This document shows positions 9,106-17,636 of a stretch of 64,000 nucleotides of DNA, one piece after another. The notes under the pieces were generated by a model. It saw nothing but the letters and a program-made list of their open reading frames with translations, was not told the origin of the DNA and searched no databases. Positions within the stretch are counted from its first letter, which is position 1; each line of letters begins with the position of its first letter. The position numbers were made by a program, and so were the translations under genes. Source of the DNA: an uncultured Lachnospiraceae bacterium (GTDB lineage: Bacteria; Bacillota; Clostridia; Lachnospirales; Lachnospiraceae); NCBI GenBank assembly GCA_910586125.1, contig CAJUHP010000006.1, forward strand, positions 42,557 to 106,556. Direction: 5' to 3'.

Positions 9106-9135
9106 TTGACAAGAGCACCCGCTGCCCGCTATAAT
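9106..9135 (+). promoter_or_regulatory. Promoter of the small-protein locus
   Basis: Consensus TTGACA (9106-9111), an 18-base spacer and TATAAT (9130-9135). It points into a stretch holding only very small genes, with about 140 bases of untranslated leader before the first of them. Confidence 0.75.
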
Positions 9136-9276
9136 AAACAGAGGTACACCCAGGGGGCGTGTGCGATACGATTGTTTAATCCCGGACGACGAAAAACTTC
9201 TCTCGGACAGCGCCGCCAAATATTTTAACAAAAAAGAATGTATGCTTTTAATGTGATACCAAAACAGGGGGGTCTC

Positions 9277-9390
9277 ATGAGAAAATTACAAAAAAACACT
9301 GCGCTGGCTCTAATCGCCGCTTTTACTTCGATCTCCATCCTGGCCTGCTCTTCTGCAGCGTTTCCAGATGTGGATTCCACCGACGACTGA
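9277..9390 (+). CDS. Small predicted lipoprotein, 37 aa (possibly truncated)
   Basis: An ATG preceded by GGGGGG encodes a 37-residue peptide. It has a basic start (MRKLQK), a hydrophobic stretch and an ILAC lipobox with the cysteine at residue 24, followed by an acidic tail DVDSTDD. That is a complete lipoprotein signal sequence with almost no mature part. It may be a genuine micro-lipoprotein, or the leader of a longer protein lost by a frame change into the overlapping downstream frame. It follows a consensus promoter. Function unknown. Confidence 0.4.
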   Translation: MRKLQKNTALALIAAFTSISILACSSAAFPDVDSTDD

Positions 9391-9652
9391 TAATAATGAA
9401 TTGATTCTTTCCTGTTCCTGCGGATGTGACGAAGGATTACGCATAAATATTGATGTCGATACCGATGATGAGAAAGGGATTTATTGTTATCAAACCTATC
9501 TCAGTGCAAACTGGTATAAGGAACAGGGTTCCTTCTGGAAAAAGCTCAAGAAAATCTGGTGCATCATCATCAATAAAGATTATTATTATTCTGAAATCTG
9601 TCTTACTAAAAAAGACTGGGAAACCTGCAAAAAGTGGATCGATGAACATTGA
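9368..9652 (+). CDS. Conserved-looking hypothetical protein with CSCGC motif
   Basis: This 94-residue protein has a CSCGCDEG cysteine cluster near residue 16, acidic and aromatic stretches (TDDEKGIYCYQTYLS), and a basic KKLKKIWCIIINKDYYYS segment. The composition is that of a real cytosolic protein, and similar small CSCGC proteins occur in Clostridia, but I know no function. The first ATG in frame (9368) has no clear ribosome site and lies inside the upstream lipoprotein gene, which it overlaps by 23 bases in another frame. Translation may therefore depend on coupling, or a frameshift has separated it from its original start. Confidence 0.55.
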   Translation: MWIPPTTDNNELILSCSCGCDEGLRINIDVDTDDEKGIYCYQTYLSANWYKEQGSFWKKLKKIWCIIINKDYYYSEICLTKKDWETCKKWIDEH

Positions 9653-9728
9653 TGGACTTTCCGCTCTTCTCATTATTGCAGTGAGCTGCGCGGCGGGATA
9701 TGCTAAGTTTTATTATGATAGAGGCTAA
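9642..9728 (+). CDS. Possible 28-aa membrane peptide
   Basis: An ATG overlapping the end of the CSCGC gene by 11 bases opens a 28-codon frame with one hydrophobic segment (LSALLIIAVSCAAGY) and a charged end. The ribosome site is weak. It could be a small membrane partner of the preceding protein or chance; I give it low weight. Confidence 0.2.
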   Translation: MNIDGLSALLIIAVSCAAGYAKFYYDRG

Positions 9729-9892
9729 TCGGTACCTTTTTGGTTCCTGCCGGTCGGATTGCCGGTTCCTGAATCGCAATGATTCTGACCGCATTTTCCT
9801 GTCCTGCCCTCTCTCGCTGAAAATCCGCAGAATTTTTTCAGCCTCTCTGATTACCGGAGAATAAAATGGTAGTAGTTTACAGCATTTTGTGC

Positions 9893-9898
9893 TATACT
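9893..9898 (+). promoter_or_regulatory. Extended -10 element of proC
   Basis: TATACT preceded by TGC forms an extended -10 hexamer; the -35 is poor. It lies 39 bases upstream of the proC start. Confidence 0.45.
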
Positions 9899-9936
9899 AT
9901 GCAGAGAAACCTTTTAACAGGCAACAGGAGTCGCAC

Positions 9937-10731
9937 ATGAAAAAAAATATTGGATTTATCGGCATGGGCAACATGGCTGGGGCAATGGTTCAAGGCTTTT
10001 TAAAGGCCGGCGCTCTGAAGCCACAGCAGATCTTTGCCTATGCCCCCAGCCAGGATAAGCTGCAGCTAAGTGCCGCCTCACTGGGGTTTTCCCCCTGTGA
10101 AACTCTGGCGGATGCGGTCACAGCCAGCGACATCTGCATTCTGTGCTGCAAGCCGCAGCAGATCGAATCGGTCCTGCGGGAGATCTCCCCGCTCTTAAAA
10201 GGAAAGCTTCTTCTTTCTGTGGCGGTCGGCTGGGACTATGAACGATTCTCCCCGCTTCTTCTTCCGGACACCCGTTTCCAGTACATCATGCCCAACACAC
10301 CGGCTATGACAGGGGAGGGGGTTCTGCTGTTTGAAGCCAAGCATTCCCTTAAGGCCGAGGAACGCCAGGAAATTATGGAGTTGTTTGGCTGTCTCGGCAT
10401 GGTGCGGGAACTCCCCTCTTCTTTGATGGGAGTCGGGGCCGCCGTCACCGGCTGCGGACCGGCTTTTCTCTATCTGATCAGCGAGGCGTTTGCCGATGCC
10501 GCTGTCAAATACGGCATTTCCCGGCCTCTCGCCTACGAGCTGGTTTCCCAGATGATCGCCGGAAGCGCCAAACTGCAGATGAGTACCGGCAAACATCCCG
10601 GCCAGCTCAAGGACGAAGTCTGTTCCCCCGGCGGGACCACCATTTTGGGCGTGGACGCGCTGGAAAAAGCGGGCCTGCGCGCCGCCTGCCTGCAGGCTAT
10701 CGACGCCGTTATGAAAGGAACTCGTCCGTAA
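9937..10731 (+). CDS. proC: Pyrroline-5-carboxylate reductase
   Basis: ProC makes the last step of proline synthesis, the NAD(P)H-dependent reduction of pyrroline-5-carboxylate. The 264-residue protein opens with a Rossmann motif (GFIGMGNMAGAM), has the GCGPAFLYL region near residue 170 and ends with the family hallmark SPGGTTILGVDALEKAGLRA. I chose the ATG at 9937 because it has an AGGAG site seven bases upstream; an in-frame ATG 16 codons earlier has none. It stands alone, with a secreted peptidase gene following on the same strand. Confidence 0.96.
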   Translation: MKKNIGFIGMGNMAGAMVQGFLKAGALKPQQIFAYAPSQDKLQLSAASLGFSPCETLADAVTASDICILCCKPQQIESVLREISPLLKGKLLLSVAVGWDYERFSPLLLPDTRFQYIMPNTPAMTGEGVLLFEAKHSLKAEERQEIMELFGCLGMVRELPSSLMGVGAAVTGCGPAFLYLISEAFADAAVKYGISRPLAYELVSQMIAGSAKLQMSTGKHPGQLKDEVCSPGGTTILGVDALEKAGLRAACLQAIDAVMKGTRP

Positions 10732-10808
10732 GCGACGGATGGCTTTCCCGCAAAACTGTTATGGATGAATTTCATAAAAAAATAGAAAGAAGGAAAGGAA
10801 AAGAATCT

Positions 10809-12545
10809 ATGCATTGCAATCCATCGAAACAAACAAAATCGTTTCTGTGTCTTCTGCTCTGCGTCCTGCTGGTTTTCGGCGGGGGCGCCTGCAATGGACT
10901 TGCCTCCTCCAAGGTCCCTGACGAAGTCATACCGGAACATGCCGAGCTGAACTATGCCGACATGACGTACACCCGCCCGGATCTGGACGCGGTCAACGCC
11001 AATTTTGAGCTGGCTCTGAGCCTGGCCGGTCAGGACAATGCACAGGAGCAGCTCTTTGAGACATACGATACACTGCTGGAACAGATCTCCCAGATTTCCA
11101 CCATGGACACACTGGCCACGCTGCAAAATGAGATCGACTTGTCCAACACCTACTATGAAGAGGAGATGAATCTCCTGGACAACGAACTGACCAAACTGGA
11201 CAACAGCATGAACGAGGTCACGGAAGCGATTCTTAACTCCTCCTACAAGGACGCTTTTACCAAACGGATGGGCGAGGATTTCATTGAGCGCTATGAATAT
11301 TACAGCAAGCTCAACTCCCGCGAAATCGAATCGCTGTCCGAGCAGGAGAACGCTCTGGTGACAGAGTACAAAAAACTGCTGGCAAAGGAGTATACCACCG
11401 TCTACAACGGCGAGGAGGTCACAATCAACGATCTGGATTTTAACGATCCCAATGTGATCACACCTTACTTTGAAATTTACATGCAGAAAAATGCTGCGTG
11501 CGCCGACATTTATCTTCAGTTGGTGAAAATCCGCACGCAGATTGCAGACACTCTGGGGTATGACAGCTATATCGATTATGCCTATGACTATCTGGGACGG
11601 GACTTTTCCAAGGAGGAGGCCGCCAAGTTCTGCGAGATGGTAAAAGAGTATATTGTTCCGGTCGCTGACTCCATGTCCAGCCGCTATGACGCAAAGATCG
11701 CGGCGGCGCAGGCCAATCATTCCGTCTCGCTGGAGGACGGTCTGCCGTTTTTGAAGTCCGCTCTGGAAAAGGAATTTCCCGCCGCCATGTCGGAGGCGCT
11801 TCAGTATATGCTGGACCGGGGCCTGTATATTTTTGACGATGATCCCAATATGATGCCCGCCGGCTTTACCACTCTGATCAATGATTACTCCGCGCCGTTT
11901 TTATTTATCAATACGTCCTCCTACACCGATCCGGGAACTTTGTTCCACGAGTTCGGCCATTACTACAACTTTTACCTGATGGGGAAGACCACCTGGAACG
12001 ACTCCAACAACCTGGATTTGGCCGAAGTCCACTCCCAGGGCCTGGAACTTCTCATGTTTGATTACTATACCGAGATATACGGGGAGGACGCGCAGGCTAT
12101 GCAGGCTTCCGTCATCTCCTCCCTCTTAGACAGCATACGGATGGGATGCTGTGAGGATGAATTTCAGCAGAGAGTCTTTGAAAATCCGGATATGACGATT
12201 GACGAGATGAATCAGCTCCACGGCGAGCTCTATCAGGAGTATATGGGCTATCCCCTCTACTATGAGTGGATCGATATCCACCATCACTTTGAAACGCCTT
12301 TTTACTATATCAGCTATGCAACCAGCGCCGCCTCCGCTTTCGAGATCTGGGAACTGGCGCAGAATGACCGGGAAGCGGCTCTGACAGCCTACCGCAGCAT
12401 CACACAAAACACCGTGAACAGCGGTTATCTGGAACCGCTGAAGGAAGCGGGCCTGAGCAATCCTTTTACCTCGGATATGGTTAAGAAGGTGGCTGACACA
12501 GTGAATAACAATTATCTGGAGAGAGTCAAGCGCGGAGGAAAGTAA
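10809..12545 (+). CDS. Secreted M3-family metallopeptidase (oligoendopeptidase F-like)
   Basis: This 578-residue zinc metallopeptidase has the HEFGH motif at residues 380-384 and a downstream glutamate in LAEVHSQGLE (about residue 406) that would be the third zinc ligand of the gluzincin M3 family. Unlike cytosolic PepF it carries an N-terminal hydrophobic signal ending in GGGACNG, suggesting an exported, possibly lipid-anchored enzyme, although the lipobox is imperfect. An AAGGAAAGG site precedes the ATG at 10809; an earlier in-frame ATG would only add a charged stretch before the signal. A strong terminator follows. It probably degrades oligopeptides at the cell surface. Confidence 0.9.
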   Translation: MHCNPSKQTKSFLCLLLCVLLVFGGGACNGLASSKVPDEVIPEHAELNYADMTYTRPDLDAVNANFELALSLAGQDNAQEQLFETYDTLLEQISQISTMDTLATLQNEIDLSNTYYEEEMNLLDNELTKLDNSMNEVTEAILNSSYKDAFTKRMGEDFIERYEYYSKLNSREIESLSEQENALVTEYKKLLAKEYTTVYNGEEVTINDLDFNDPNVITPYFEIYMQKNAACADIYLQLVKIRTQIADTLGYDSYIDYAYDYLGRDFSKEEAAKFCEMVKEYIVPVADSMSSRYDAKIAAAQANHSVSLEDGLPFLKSALEKEFPAAMSEALQYMLDRGLYIFDDDPNMMPAGFTTLINDYSAPFLFINTSSYTDPGTLFHEFGHYYNFYLMGKTTWNDSNNLDLAEVHSQGLELLMFDYYTEIYGEDAQAMQASVISSLLDSIRMGCCEDEFQQRVFENPDMTIDEMNQLHGELYQEYMGYPLYYEWIDIHHHFETPFYYISYATSAASAFEIWELAQNDREAALTAYRSITQNTVNSGYLEPLKEAGLSNPFTSDMVKKVADTVNNNYLERVKRGGK

Positions 12546-12606
12546 GACCTCCTGACGCGCTGAATGGGTTTTTAGATAAGACAGAAAATAAGATAAGTCA
12601 ACACAG

Positions 12607-12652
12607 AGACAGGCCGGGAACCTTTTTGCAGTTCCCGGCCTGTCTTTCTGTT
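12607..12652 (+). terminator. Terminator after the M3 peptidase gene
   Basis: A 15-base perfect stem (AGACAGGCCGGGAAC / GTTCCCGGCCTGTCT) around a nine-base loop, followed by TTTCTGTTCTTT. It ends the proC/peptidase region and separates it from the convergent purine operon. Confidence 0.9.
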
Positions 12653-12693
12653 CTTTACCCTCTGTTTTCATTGCCGTATGGCAGAGATATCTT

Positions 12694-12849
12694 CTATTCG
12701 TTTCTCTGCGCCGTATCCTCTGCCGTAACCTCTGAGGGCTTCTGCGTTTTCTGCCCTGGAATCGGCTTTAACGATGCCGTCTGAGACGATTTCACGGGCG
12801 GATTCAGGCGCACAGGCTGAATCGGCGTTTTGATCGGTTTCCCCTTCAT
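12694..12849 (-). CDS. Small Lys/Pro-rich hypothetical protein, 51 aa
   Basis: Thirteen bases after the AICAR formyltransferase gene an ATG preceded by GAGGAG opens a 51-codon frame rich in lysine, proline, glutamine and threonine (MKGKPIKTPIQPVRLNPPVK start), probably unstructured. The ribosome site immediately after the preceding stop and the codon pattern favour this frame over an overlapping GTG-started one. It would be the last gene of the purine operon. Function unknown. Confidence 0.45.
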   Translation of the reverse strand: MKGKPIKTPIQPVRLNPPVKSSQTASLKPIPGQKTQKPSEVTAEDTAQRNE

Positions 12850-12862
12850 AGAATTTCACTCC

Positions 12863-14041
12863 TCAATGATGGAACAGGCGGATGCCGGTGAAGGCCATCG
12901 CCATGCCGTACTTGTCGCAGGCCGCGATCACATTGTCGTCCCGCACAGAGCCGCCCGGCTCCGCAATATATTTGACGCCGCTCTTGGCCGCCCGGTCGAT
13001 GTTGTCACCGAACGGGAAAAAGGCGTCCGATCCCAGGGCCACATCCTGCATTTTGTCAAGCCATGCCCGCTTTTCCTCCCTTGTAAATACGGCAGGCTTC
13101 TCGGAGAAAACCAGCTCCCAGCACCCGTCGGCCAGCACATCCTCCGGGTTGTCCCCGATATAGACGTCAATAGCGTTATCCCGATCAGCCCGCTTGATGC
13201 CCTCTTTAAAGGGCAGAGACAATACCTGGGGAGCCTGGCGCAAAAACCAGTTGTCCGCCTTGCTGCCCGCCAGTCTTGTGCAGTGAACGCGGGACTGCTG
13301 GCCGGCGCCGATGCCGATTGCCTGACCATCCTTCACATAGCACACGGAATTTGACTGGGTATATTTTAATGTAATCAGGGCAATCAGCAGATCTCTTCTC
13401 GCAAAATCCGGCATCTCCCGGTTGGCTGTCACAATATTGGACAAGAGAGCGTCGTTGATATCCAGCTCATTGCGCCCCTGCTCGAAAACAATGCCGAACA
13501 CTTCCTTGCGCTCCACCGCTTCCGGCTCATAGGAAGGATCGATCTGAATCACGTTGTAATTTCCGTTCTTTTTCGACTGCAGAATCTTCAGCGCCTCCGG
13601 TTCATAACCGGGCGCGATCACACCGTCAGACACTTCTCTCTTAATCATGCGGGCTGTGTCCGCATCGCAGATATCGGAGAGCGCGATAAAATCTCCGAAG
13701 GACGACATGCGGTCCGCTCCTCTGGCTCTGGCATAAGCGCAGGCCAACGGCGACAGTTCTCCCAGATCGTCCACCCAGTAGATCTTTTTCAGCGTGTCGC
13801 TCAAAGGAAGCCCCACCGCAGCTCCGGCCGGCGATACATGTTTGAAGGACGTGGCGGCGGGCAGACCGGTGGCCTTTTTTAATTCCCGCACAAGCTGCCA
13901 GCCATTGAAGGCGTCCAGAAAATTGATGTAGCCGGGACGGCCGGACAGCACGTTTACCGGCAGCTCTTTCCCGTCTTTTCTGAAAATGCGGGAAGGCTTC
14001 TGATTCGGGTTGCAGCCGTATTTCAGTTCGATTTCATTCAT
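12863..14041 (-). CDS. purH: AICAR formyltransferase (stand-alone PurH C-domain type)
   Basis: This 392-residue enzyme corresponds to the formyltransferase half of PurH only: it transfers a formyl group to AICAR in the ninth step of purine synthesis. Recognisable blocks are LKYGCNPNQKPS at the start, TSFKHVSPAGAAVG near residue 75 and QSRVHCTRLAG near residue 255, ending in EPGGSVRDDNVIAACDKYG. The N-terminal IMP cyclohydrolase (MGS-fold) domain of normal PurH is absent; that activity is supplied by the PurO-like gene 37 bases upstream. The ATG at 14041 has an AAGGAGGAG site. The pair is controlled by the ZTP riboswitch. Confidence 0.93.
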   Translation of the reverse strand: MNEIELKYGCNPNQKPSRIFRKDGKELPVNVLSGRPGYINFLDAFNGWQLVRELKKATGLPAATSFKHVSPAGAAVGLPLSDTLKKIYWVDDLGELSPLACAYARARGADRMSSFGDFIALSDICDADTARMIKREVSDGVIAPGYEPEALKILQSKKNGNYNVIQIDPSYEPEAVERKEVFGIVFEQGRNELDINDALLSNIVTANREMPDFARRDLLIALITLKYTQSNSVCYVKDGQAIGIGAGQQSRVHCTRLAGSKADNWFLRQAPQVLSLPFKEGIKRADRDNAIDVYIGDNPEDVLADGCWELVFSEKPAVFTREEKRAWLDKMQDVALGSDAFFPFGDNIDRAAKSGVKYIAEPGGSVRDDNVIAACDKYGMAMAFTGIRLFHH

Positions 14042-14078
14042 GGATTCTCTCCTCCTTGGGTTTACTGGTAAGGCGCTT

Positions 14079-14798
14079 TCAGGCGCCGGTATGCTTGTTG
14101 ACAATACGAGTCTCATATCCGCCGTCGGCAATGCGGATATAGCGGACAAAAAGCGACACTTTATTGTCCTCGTCCAGACTCTCCCAAATCATCTGGGTAA
14201 ACGCATCAATGTCACCCGCGATCTCCACCGGTTTCGGCTCTCCCTCAAAGCTGGGCAGCGGATTCCCGTCGTGCATATAGGTATGAATCAGACGTCCTTT
14301 TCCGGCCGCCGGATTTTCATAGGCAAACGTATAGCGCAGGCAGGAGTCCGGGCTGCCGTGGTCGCTCTTTAAAATTGACATCGCATAATTAAAACGACCG
14401 CTCTCAATGTGCAGAATACCAGAAATACGAGGTGTATAGTTAGGTGCGTCCGGCTCAAACTCCCGGCTTCTCAAACTCTGTTCAAAGGTCATCTGATGAT
14501 CCATGCCGTCATAAATCGTATCGGTCTGATCGCCGTTGGTCACGATGGTCTTATTGCCCAGCACCCGCACCGGCGCATAGATAATCAGACTGGGATCGGA
14601 CAATTTTGCCGGGTCAAACGCCTGTGTCCGGATTCCCTGGCCGTCCTCCACAAAAATACGGTTCCGGCTGTTCTCGCTGCGTCCCATGATAAAATAGGCT
14701 GTCACCGCATAAGCGCCGTCCGCCGAACGCCCGATGACAATTCCCCTTCCGGGATATGAGTTGGTGGATAGTTCCTGCTTCAATGCCTGCAATTCCAT
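14079..14798 (-). CDS. purO: IMP cyclohydrolase, PurO-like
   Basis: A 239-residue protein starting MELQALKQEL with blocks NSYPGRGIVIGRSADG, AYFIMGRSENSRNR and YAPVRVLGNKTIVTNGDQTD, which match the PurO-type IMP cyclohydrolase family (first described in archaea, also found in Clostridia). It closes FAICAR to IMP, the last step of purine synthesis. The ATG at 14798 is preceded by AAGGAG. It lies between a ZTP riboswitch and the stand-alone AICAR formyltransferase, so the two last purine steps are made by two separate proteins here instead of one bifunctional PurH. Confidence 0.92.
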   Translation of the reverse strand: MELQALKQELSTNSYPGRGIVIGRSADGAYAVTAYFIMGRSENSRNRIFVEDGQGIRTQAFDPAKLSDPSLIIYAPVRVLGNKTIVTNGDQTDTIYDGMDHQMTFEQSLRSREFEPDAPNYTPRISGILHIESGRFNYAMSILKSDHGSPDSCLRYTFAYENPAAGKGRLIHTYMHDGNPLPSFEGEPKPVEIAGDIDAFTQMIWESLDEDNKVSLFVRYIRIADGGYETRIVNKHTGA

Positions 14799-14899
14799 TG
14801 TTTTTCTCCTTCCGTGCTGTGGTATCAGGCCGCTGCCCCGTATTCCCCTAGGAAATAGCAGGAATTTCAGCACCTGCCTTTTGCCGGTTCTCTCTGCGC

Positions 14900-14937
14900 A
14901 AAAACGCCTGGGCACCACAAAAACAGGGTGCCCAGGC
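14900..14937 (-). terminator. Riboswitch-controlled terminator
   Basis: On the minus strand GCCTGGGCACC and GGTGCCCAGGC form an 11-base stem followed by TTTTT. Its 5' arm is the conserved 3' block of the ZTP aptamer, so ligand binding and terminator formation exclude each other. Confidence 0.93.
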
Positions 14938-15000
14938 GGCCGGCTTTAACAGTACGTGCTTCCTGTGGTAAACTCCACGATCCGCCAGTCGCACGTCTCA
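14925..15000 (-). ncRNA. ZTP riboswitch (pfl motif)
   Basis: The minus strand contains the conserved halves of the ZTP/ZMP aptamer: ACTGGCGG followed by the GTGGAGTTTACCAC hairpin, and after a short linker the GCCGGCCGCCTGGGCA block. ZMP (AICAR monophosphate) is the substrate of the formyltransferase encoded downstream and builds up when folate is short, so the switch turns on exactly the enzymes that use it. The architecture (promoter, aptamer, overlapping terminator, RBS) is intact. Confidence 0.95.
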
Positions 15001-15005
15001 GCTTT

Positions 15006-15034
15006 ACTATAGGAGATCCCGGCGGAAAATGCAA
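15006..15034 (-). promoter_or_regulatory. Promoter of the ZTP-purO-purH transcript
   Basis: On the minus strand TTGCAT (15029-15034), 17 bases, TATAGT (15006-15011), a few bases upstream of the aptamer. Confidence 0.75.
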
Positions 15035-15042
15035 GGGGTTTT

Positions 15043-15510
15043 TTAAGAAAAATGCGTGTGGCGGCGGCGGTATCCCTCGTTATCCTTCTGCGACAGCTCC
15101 GTTTCCACCTGTGCCAGCTCGTTTTCCAGCTTCTCCCGTTTCTTCTCGTCCTTTTCTGAGACGATCTTCTGCTCCAACTGTTCCTTTTTCTTTTTCAGCT
15201 TCTCGATCTCGCGGTCTACCTTGTCTGTGTTGGCTGTGCATTTTTCGGCCTTTTCCTTCTCTGGTTTCTCACTCGGATCGCTCTTGTTCTCCGGATCCTC
15301 CTCCAAAGCTTTTTCTTTCAGCGGCTGCGCGCCTTCTTCCAGCGCCTTAGCTTGTGGCTCGTATCGGTCGAAGTCAGGCTCCCATTTTCTTCCTTCCACA
15401 GCTTTTGCGCCGGCCTCTTTCTCTTCTCTCTCCCCCTCGTCCCTGCTTCCAATCCCGTTCAGCTCTCTCTCATCCTGCCATGCCCTTCTCTGAATGGTTT
15501 GTACTTCCAT
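15043..15510 (-). CDS. Charged coiled-coil protein (FlxA-like)
   Basis: A 155-residue, highly charged protein with a low-complexity Glu/Lys region in the middle and a heptad coiled coil at the end (DREIEKLKKKKEQLEQKI). It resembles FlxA-like small coiled-coil proteins common in Lachnospiraceae, whose role is not established. The AGGAGG site at about 15524 is spaced nine bases from the ATG at 15510; an ATG three codons earlier abuts the site and is less likely. It has its own promoter. No membrane segment or signal peptide. Confidence 0.65.
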   Translation of the reverse strand: MEVQTIQRRAWQDERELNGIGSRDEGEREEKEAGAKAVEGRKWEPDFDRYEPQAKALEEGAQPLKEKALEEDPENKSDPSEKPEKEKAEKCTANTDKVDREIEKLKKKKEQLEQKIVSEKDEKKREKLENELAQVETELSQKDNEGYRRRHTHFS

Positions 15511-15563
15511 CTCTGACATCCTCCTTTTTTGTACCCATATCCGAAAACTACCGTTCCGATTCC

Positions 15564-15591
15564 ATTGTATCATCTGCCCGGTTTCTTACAA
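15564..15591 (-). promoter_or_regulatory. Promoter of the coiled-coil gene
   Basis: On the minus strand TTGTAA (15586-15591), 16 bases, TACAAT (15564-15569). Confidence 0.55.
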
Positions 15592-15673
15592 GAGGTATGT
15601 CATGAGATGCGGCCGGGATGTTATGAAAGGTTTGCGAAAAGCCGGCGGCCTGGCCAAGACCTGCTTTCCGTTT

Positions 15674-17524
15674 TTAGAACTGTCCCTCTTCTCTCTGAAT
15701 ACACTCCAAAAATACCTTCCCATATTTTTGATACTTATGCTCTCCCACGCCGCTGACGGAAAGCATCTGCGCCCGATCTCTGGGCTTTACAACGCACATA
15801 TGGATCAGCGTTTTATCGGAAAAGACAATATACGGCGGAACCTTCTCCTGTCTGGCGATCTCCGTGCGGACCTGGCGAAGCTTCTCAAACAGCCTCTCCT
15901 CGGCCTCTGTAAACGCCACTCCCATCGCACGGCTCCCCTTCGCCGCACTGCTGTTTTTCTCCTTGACCGGACGCTCCTGCTCTCTCGCCATCTTCATGAC
16001 GACCGTACCGATCCCGTTTAAAATGTCCTTCGATTTCTCTGTCGCCCTCACCAGCGCATATTCATCGTTGGTGACATACAAGTACTCTTCCAGAACCAGA
16101 TGCGTCAAAATTTGACGGAGCTTAGGCACCGGCATGTGCGGCAGCTTTCCGTAATAAGGGCTTTTTTCCATTCCGTAGCGGCGGATCTTCACCGTATCCG
16201 CGCCGCGCACCGTCTCCAAAAGCACTGTCGTGCCGTAACGCCCGCCGCACCAGACCGCCGTGCCAATCAAAGCTCTGGCTGCTTCGGTCACATCCACCGT
16301 CTCAAACTGCGTCAGGCAGTTGCTGCAGTTTCCGCAGTAATTGGAACCGTATTCCCCAAAATAGCGCAGAATATAGCTGCGCAGGCACTCGTTGGTAAAG
16401 CAGTACCAGGTCATTTTTTTGAGGCGCTCCCGGTCGCGCTCCGTCACAATGCGCTGCGTCACCGGGTCCAGCTCCTCATTGTCCTGGTTGTTGTCAATAA
16501 AATATTGGTTGGTGACGACGTCCTTTCCCTGATAAAAAAGCAGGCAGTCTGCCGCTTCTCCATCCCGGCCGGCCCGGCCCGCCTCCTGATAATAGCTCTC
16601 CATATTTTTCGGCATGTTATAGTGGATGACATAGCGGACGTTGGATTTGTCAATGCCCATCCCAAACGCATTGGTCGCAACCATGATCTGCGCCTGGTCA
16701 TAGATAAACTCGTCCTGATTCTCGCGCCGCTCCACATCGCTTAACCCCGCGTGATATCGGGTCACAGAAAATCCGTCTCCGTGAAGCCGGCTGCAGATCT
16801 CCTCCACGGTTTTGCGGGTCAGGCAATAGACGATACCGCTGTCTTTCGGATGCGTCTCTATAAAATTTTTCATCGTGGCATAGGGATTTTTTGGCGACTG
16901 CACACTGAAATACAGATTTGGACGGTCAAAGCCGGTGGTCAGAACCGTGGGCTCCTGCAGCATCAGAATATCTATGATGTCATCTCTCACCTCCCTGGTA
17001 GCCGTGGCTGTAAACGCGCCGATCACCGGGCGGACAGGAAGCTGGCGGATAAATTCCACAATCTTCAGATAACTGGGGCGAAAATCCTGTCCCCACTGGG
17101 AGACGCAATGCGCTTCGTCCACCGCCACCATGGCGATTTTTGTGTGAAAGGCAAATCTCTGAAACTCTTCCGTCAAAAGCCTCTCCGGCGCCACATAGAT
17201 AATTGTGTAGCGCCCCTGGGCCGCGTAGCTAAGCGCCTTATAATATTGCCCTGCCGTCAGAGAGCTGTTCAGAAACGCCGCGTGTACACCCGCCTCGTTC
17301 AGCGCCTTGACCTGATCCTTCATCAGCGAGATCAGAGGAGAGATCACCAGCGTCACTCCGTCCATAAGCAGAGCCGGGATCTGAAAGCATAGGGATTTCC
17401 CGGCCCCGGTTGGCATAATCCCCAGCGTGTCCCGGCCGGACAGCAGGCTGTCAATCAGACATTCCTGCCCTTCCCGAAACCTGTCATATCCAAAATACTG
17501 TTTTAAAACCTGATATTTATCCAT
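15674..17524 (-). CDS. recQ: ATP-dependent DNA helicase RecQ
   Basis: RecQ is a 3'-5' superfamily-2 helicase acting in recombination and fork repair. The 616-residue protein has Walker A MPTGAGKS near residue 38, the DEAH box near residue 135, the late helicase motif QEAGRAGRDG, a RecQ zinc-binding region with cysteines in FTNECLRSYILRYFG and NYCGNCSNC, and a C-terminal HRDC domain (KVPPYIVFSDKTL). Length and order are canonical. It lies 112 bases downstream of an AlkD-like repair gene on the same strand. Confidence 0.97.
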   Translation of the reverse strand: MDKYQVLKQYFGYDRFREGQECLIDSLLSGRDTLGIMPTGAGKSLCFQIPALLMDGVTLVISPLISLMKDQVKALNEAGVHAAFLNSSLTAGQYYKALSYAAQGRYTIIYVAPERLLTEEFQRFAFHTKIAMVAVDEAHCVSQWGQDFRPSYLKIVEFIRQLPVRPVIGAFTATATREVRDDIIDILMLQEPTVLTTGFDRPNLYFSVQSPKNPYATMKNFIETHPKDSGIVYCLTRKTVEEICSRLHGDGFSVTRYHAGLSDVERRENQDEFIYDQAQIMVATNAFGMGIDKSNVRYVIHYNMPKNMESYYQEAGRAGRDGEAADCLLFYQGKDVVTNQYFIDNNQDNEELDPVTQRIVTERDRERLKKMTWYCFTNECLRSYILRYFGEYGSNYCGNCSNCLTQFETVDVTEAARALIGTAVWCGGRYGTTVLLETVRGADTVKIRRYGMEKSPYYGKLPHMPVPKLRQILTHLVLEEYLYVTNDEYALVRATEKSKDILNGIGTVVMKMAREQERPVKEKNSSAAKGSRAMGVAFTEAEERLFEKLRQVRTEIARQEKVPPYIVFSDKTLIHMCVVKPRDRAQMLSVSGVGEHKYQKYGKVFLECIQREEGQF

Positions 17525-17636
17525 CTCTCTGTTCCTGATTGTGATTTCCGGCGATGCTCTCCCGGCTCTTTTGGTATTCCGGCTGTTTTCCTATGTGCCG
17601 TTCTTGATCTGCCGCTCTTTTGTCCCCTGGCCGTAC

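Noticed and set aside
12668..12859. GTG-started 63-codon frame overlapping the small Lys/Pro-rich gene
   Set aside because: The overlapping ATG frame has a better spaced GAGGAG site and a more protein-like composition.
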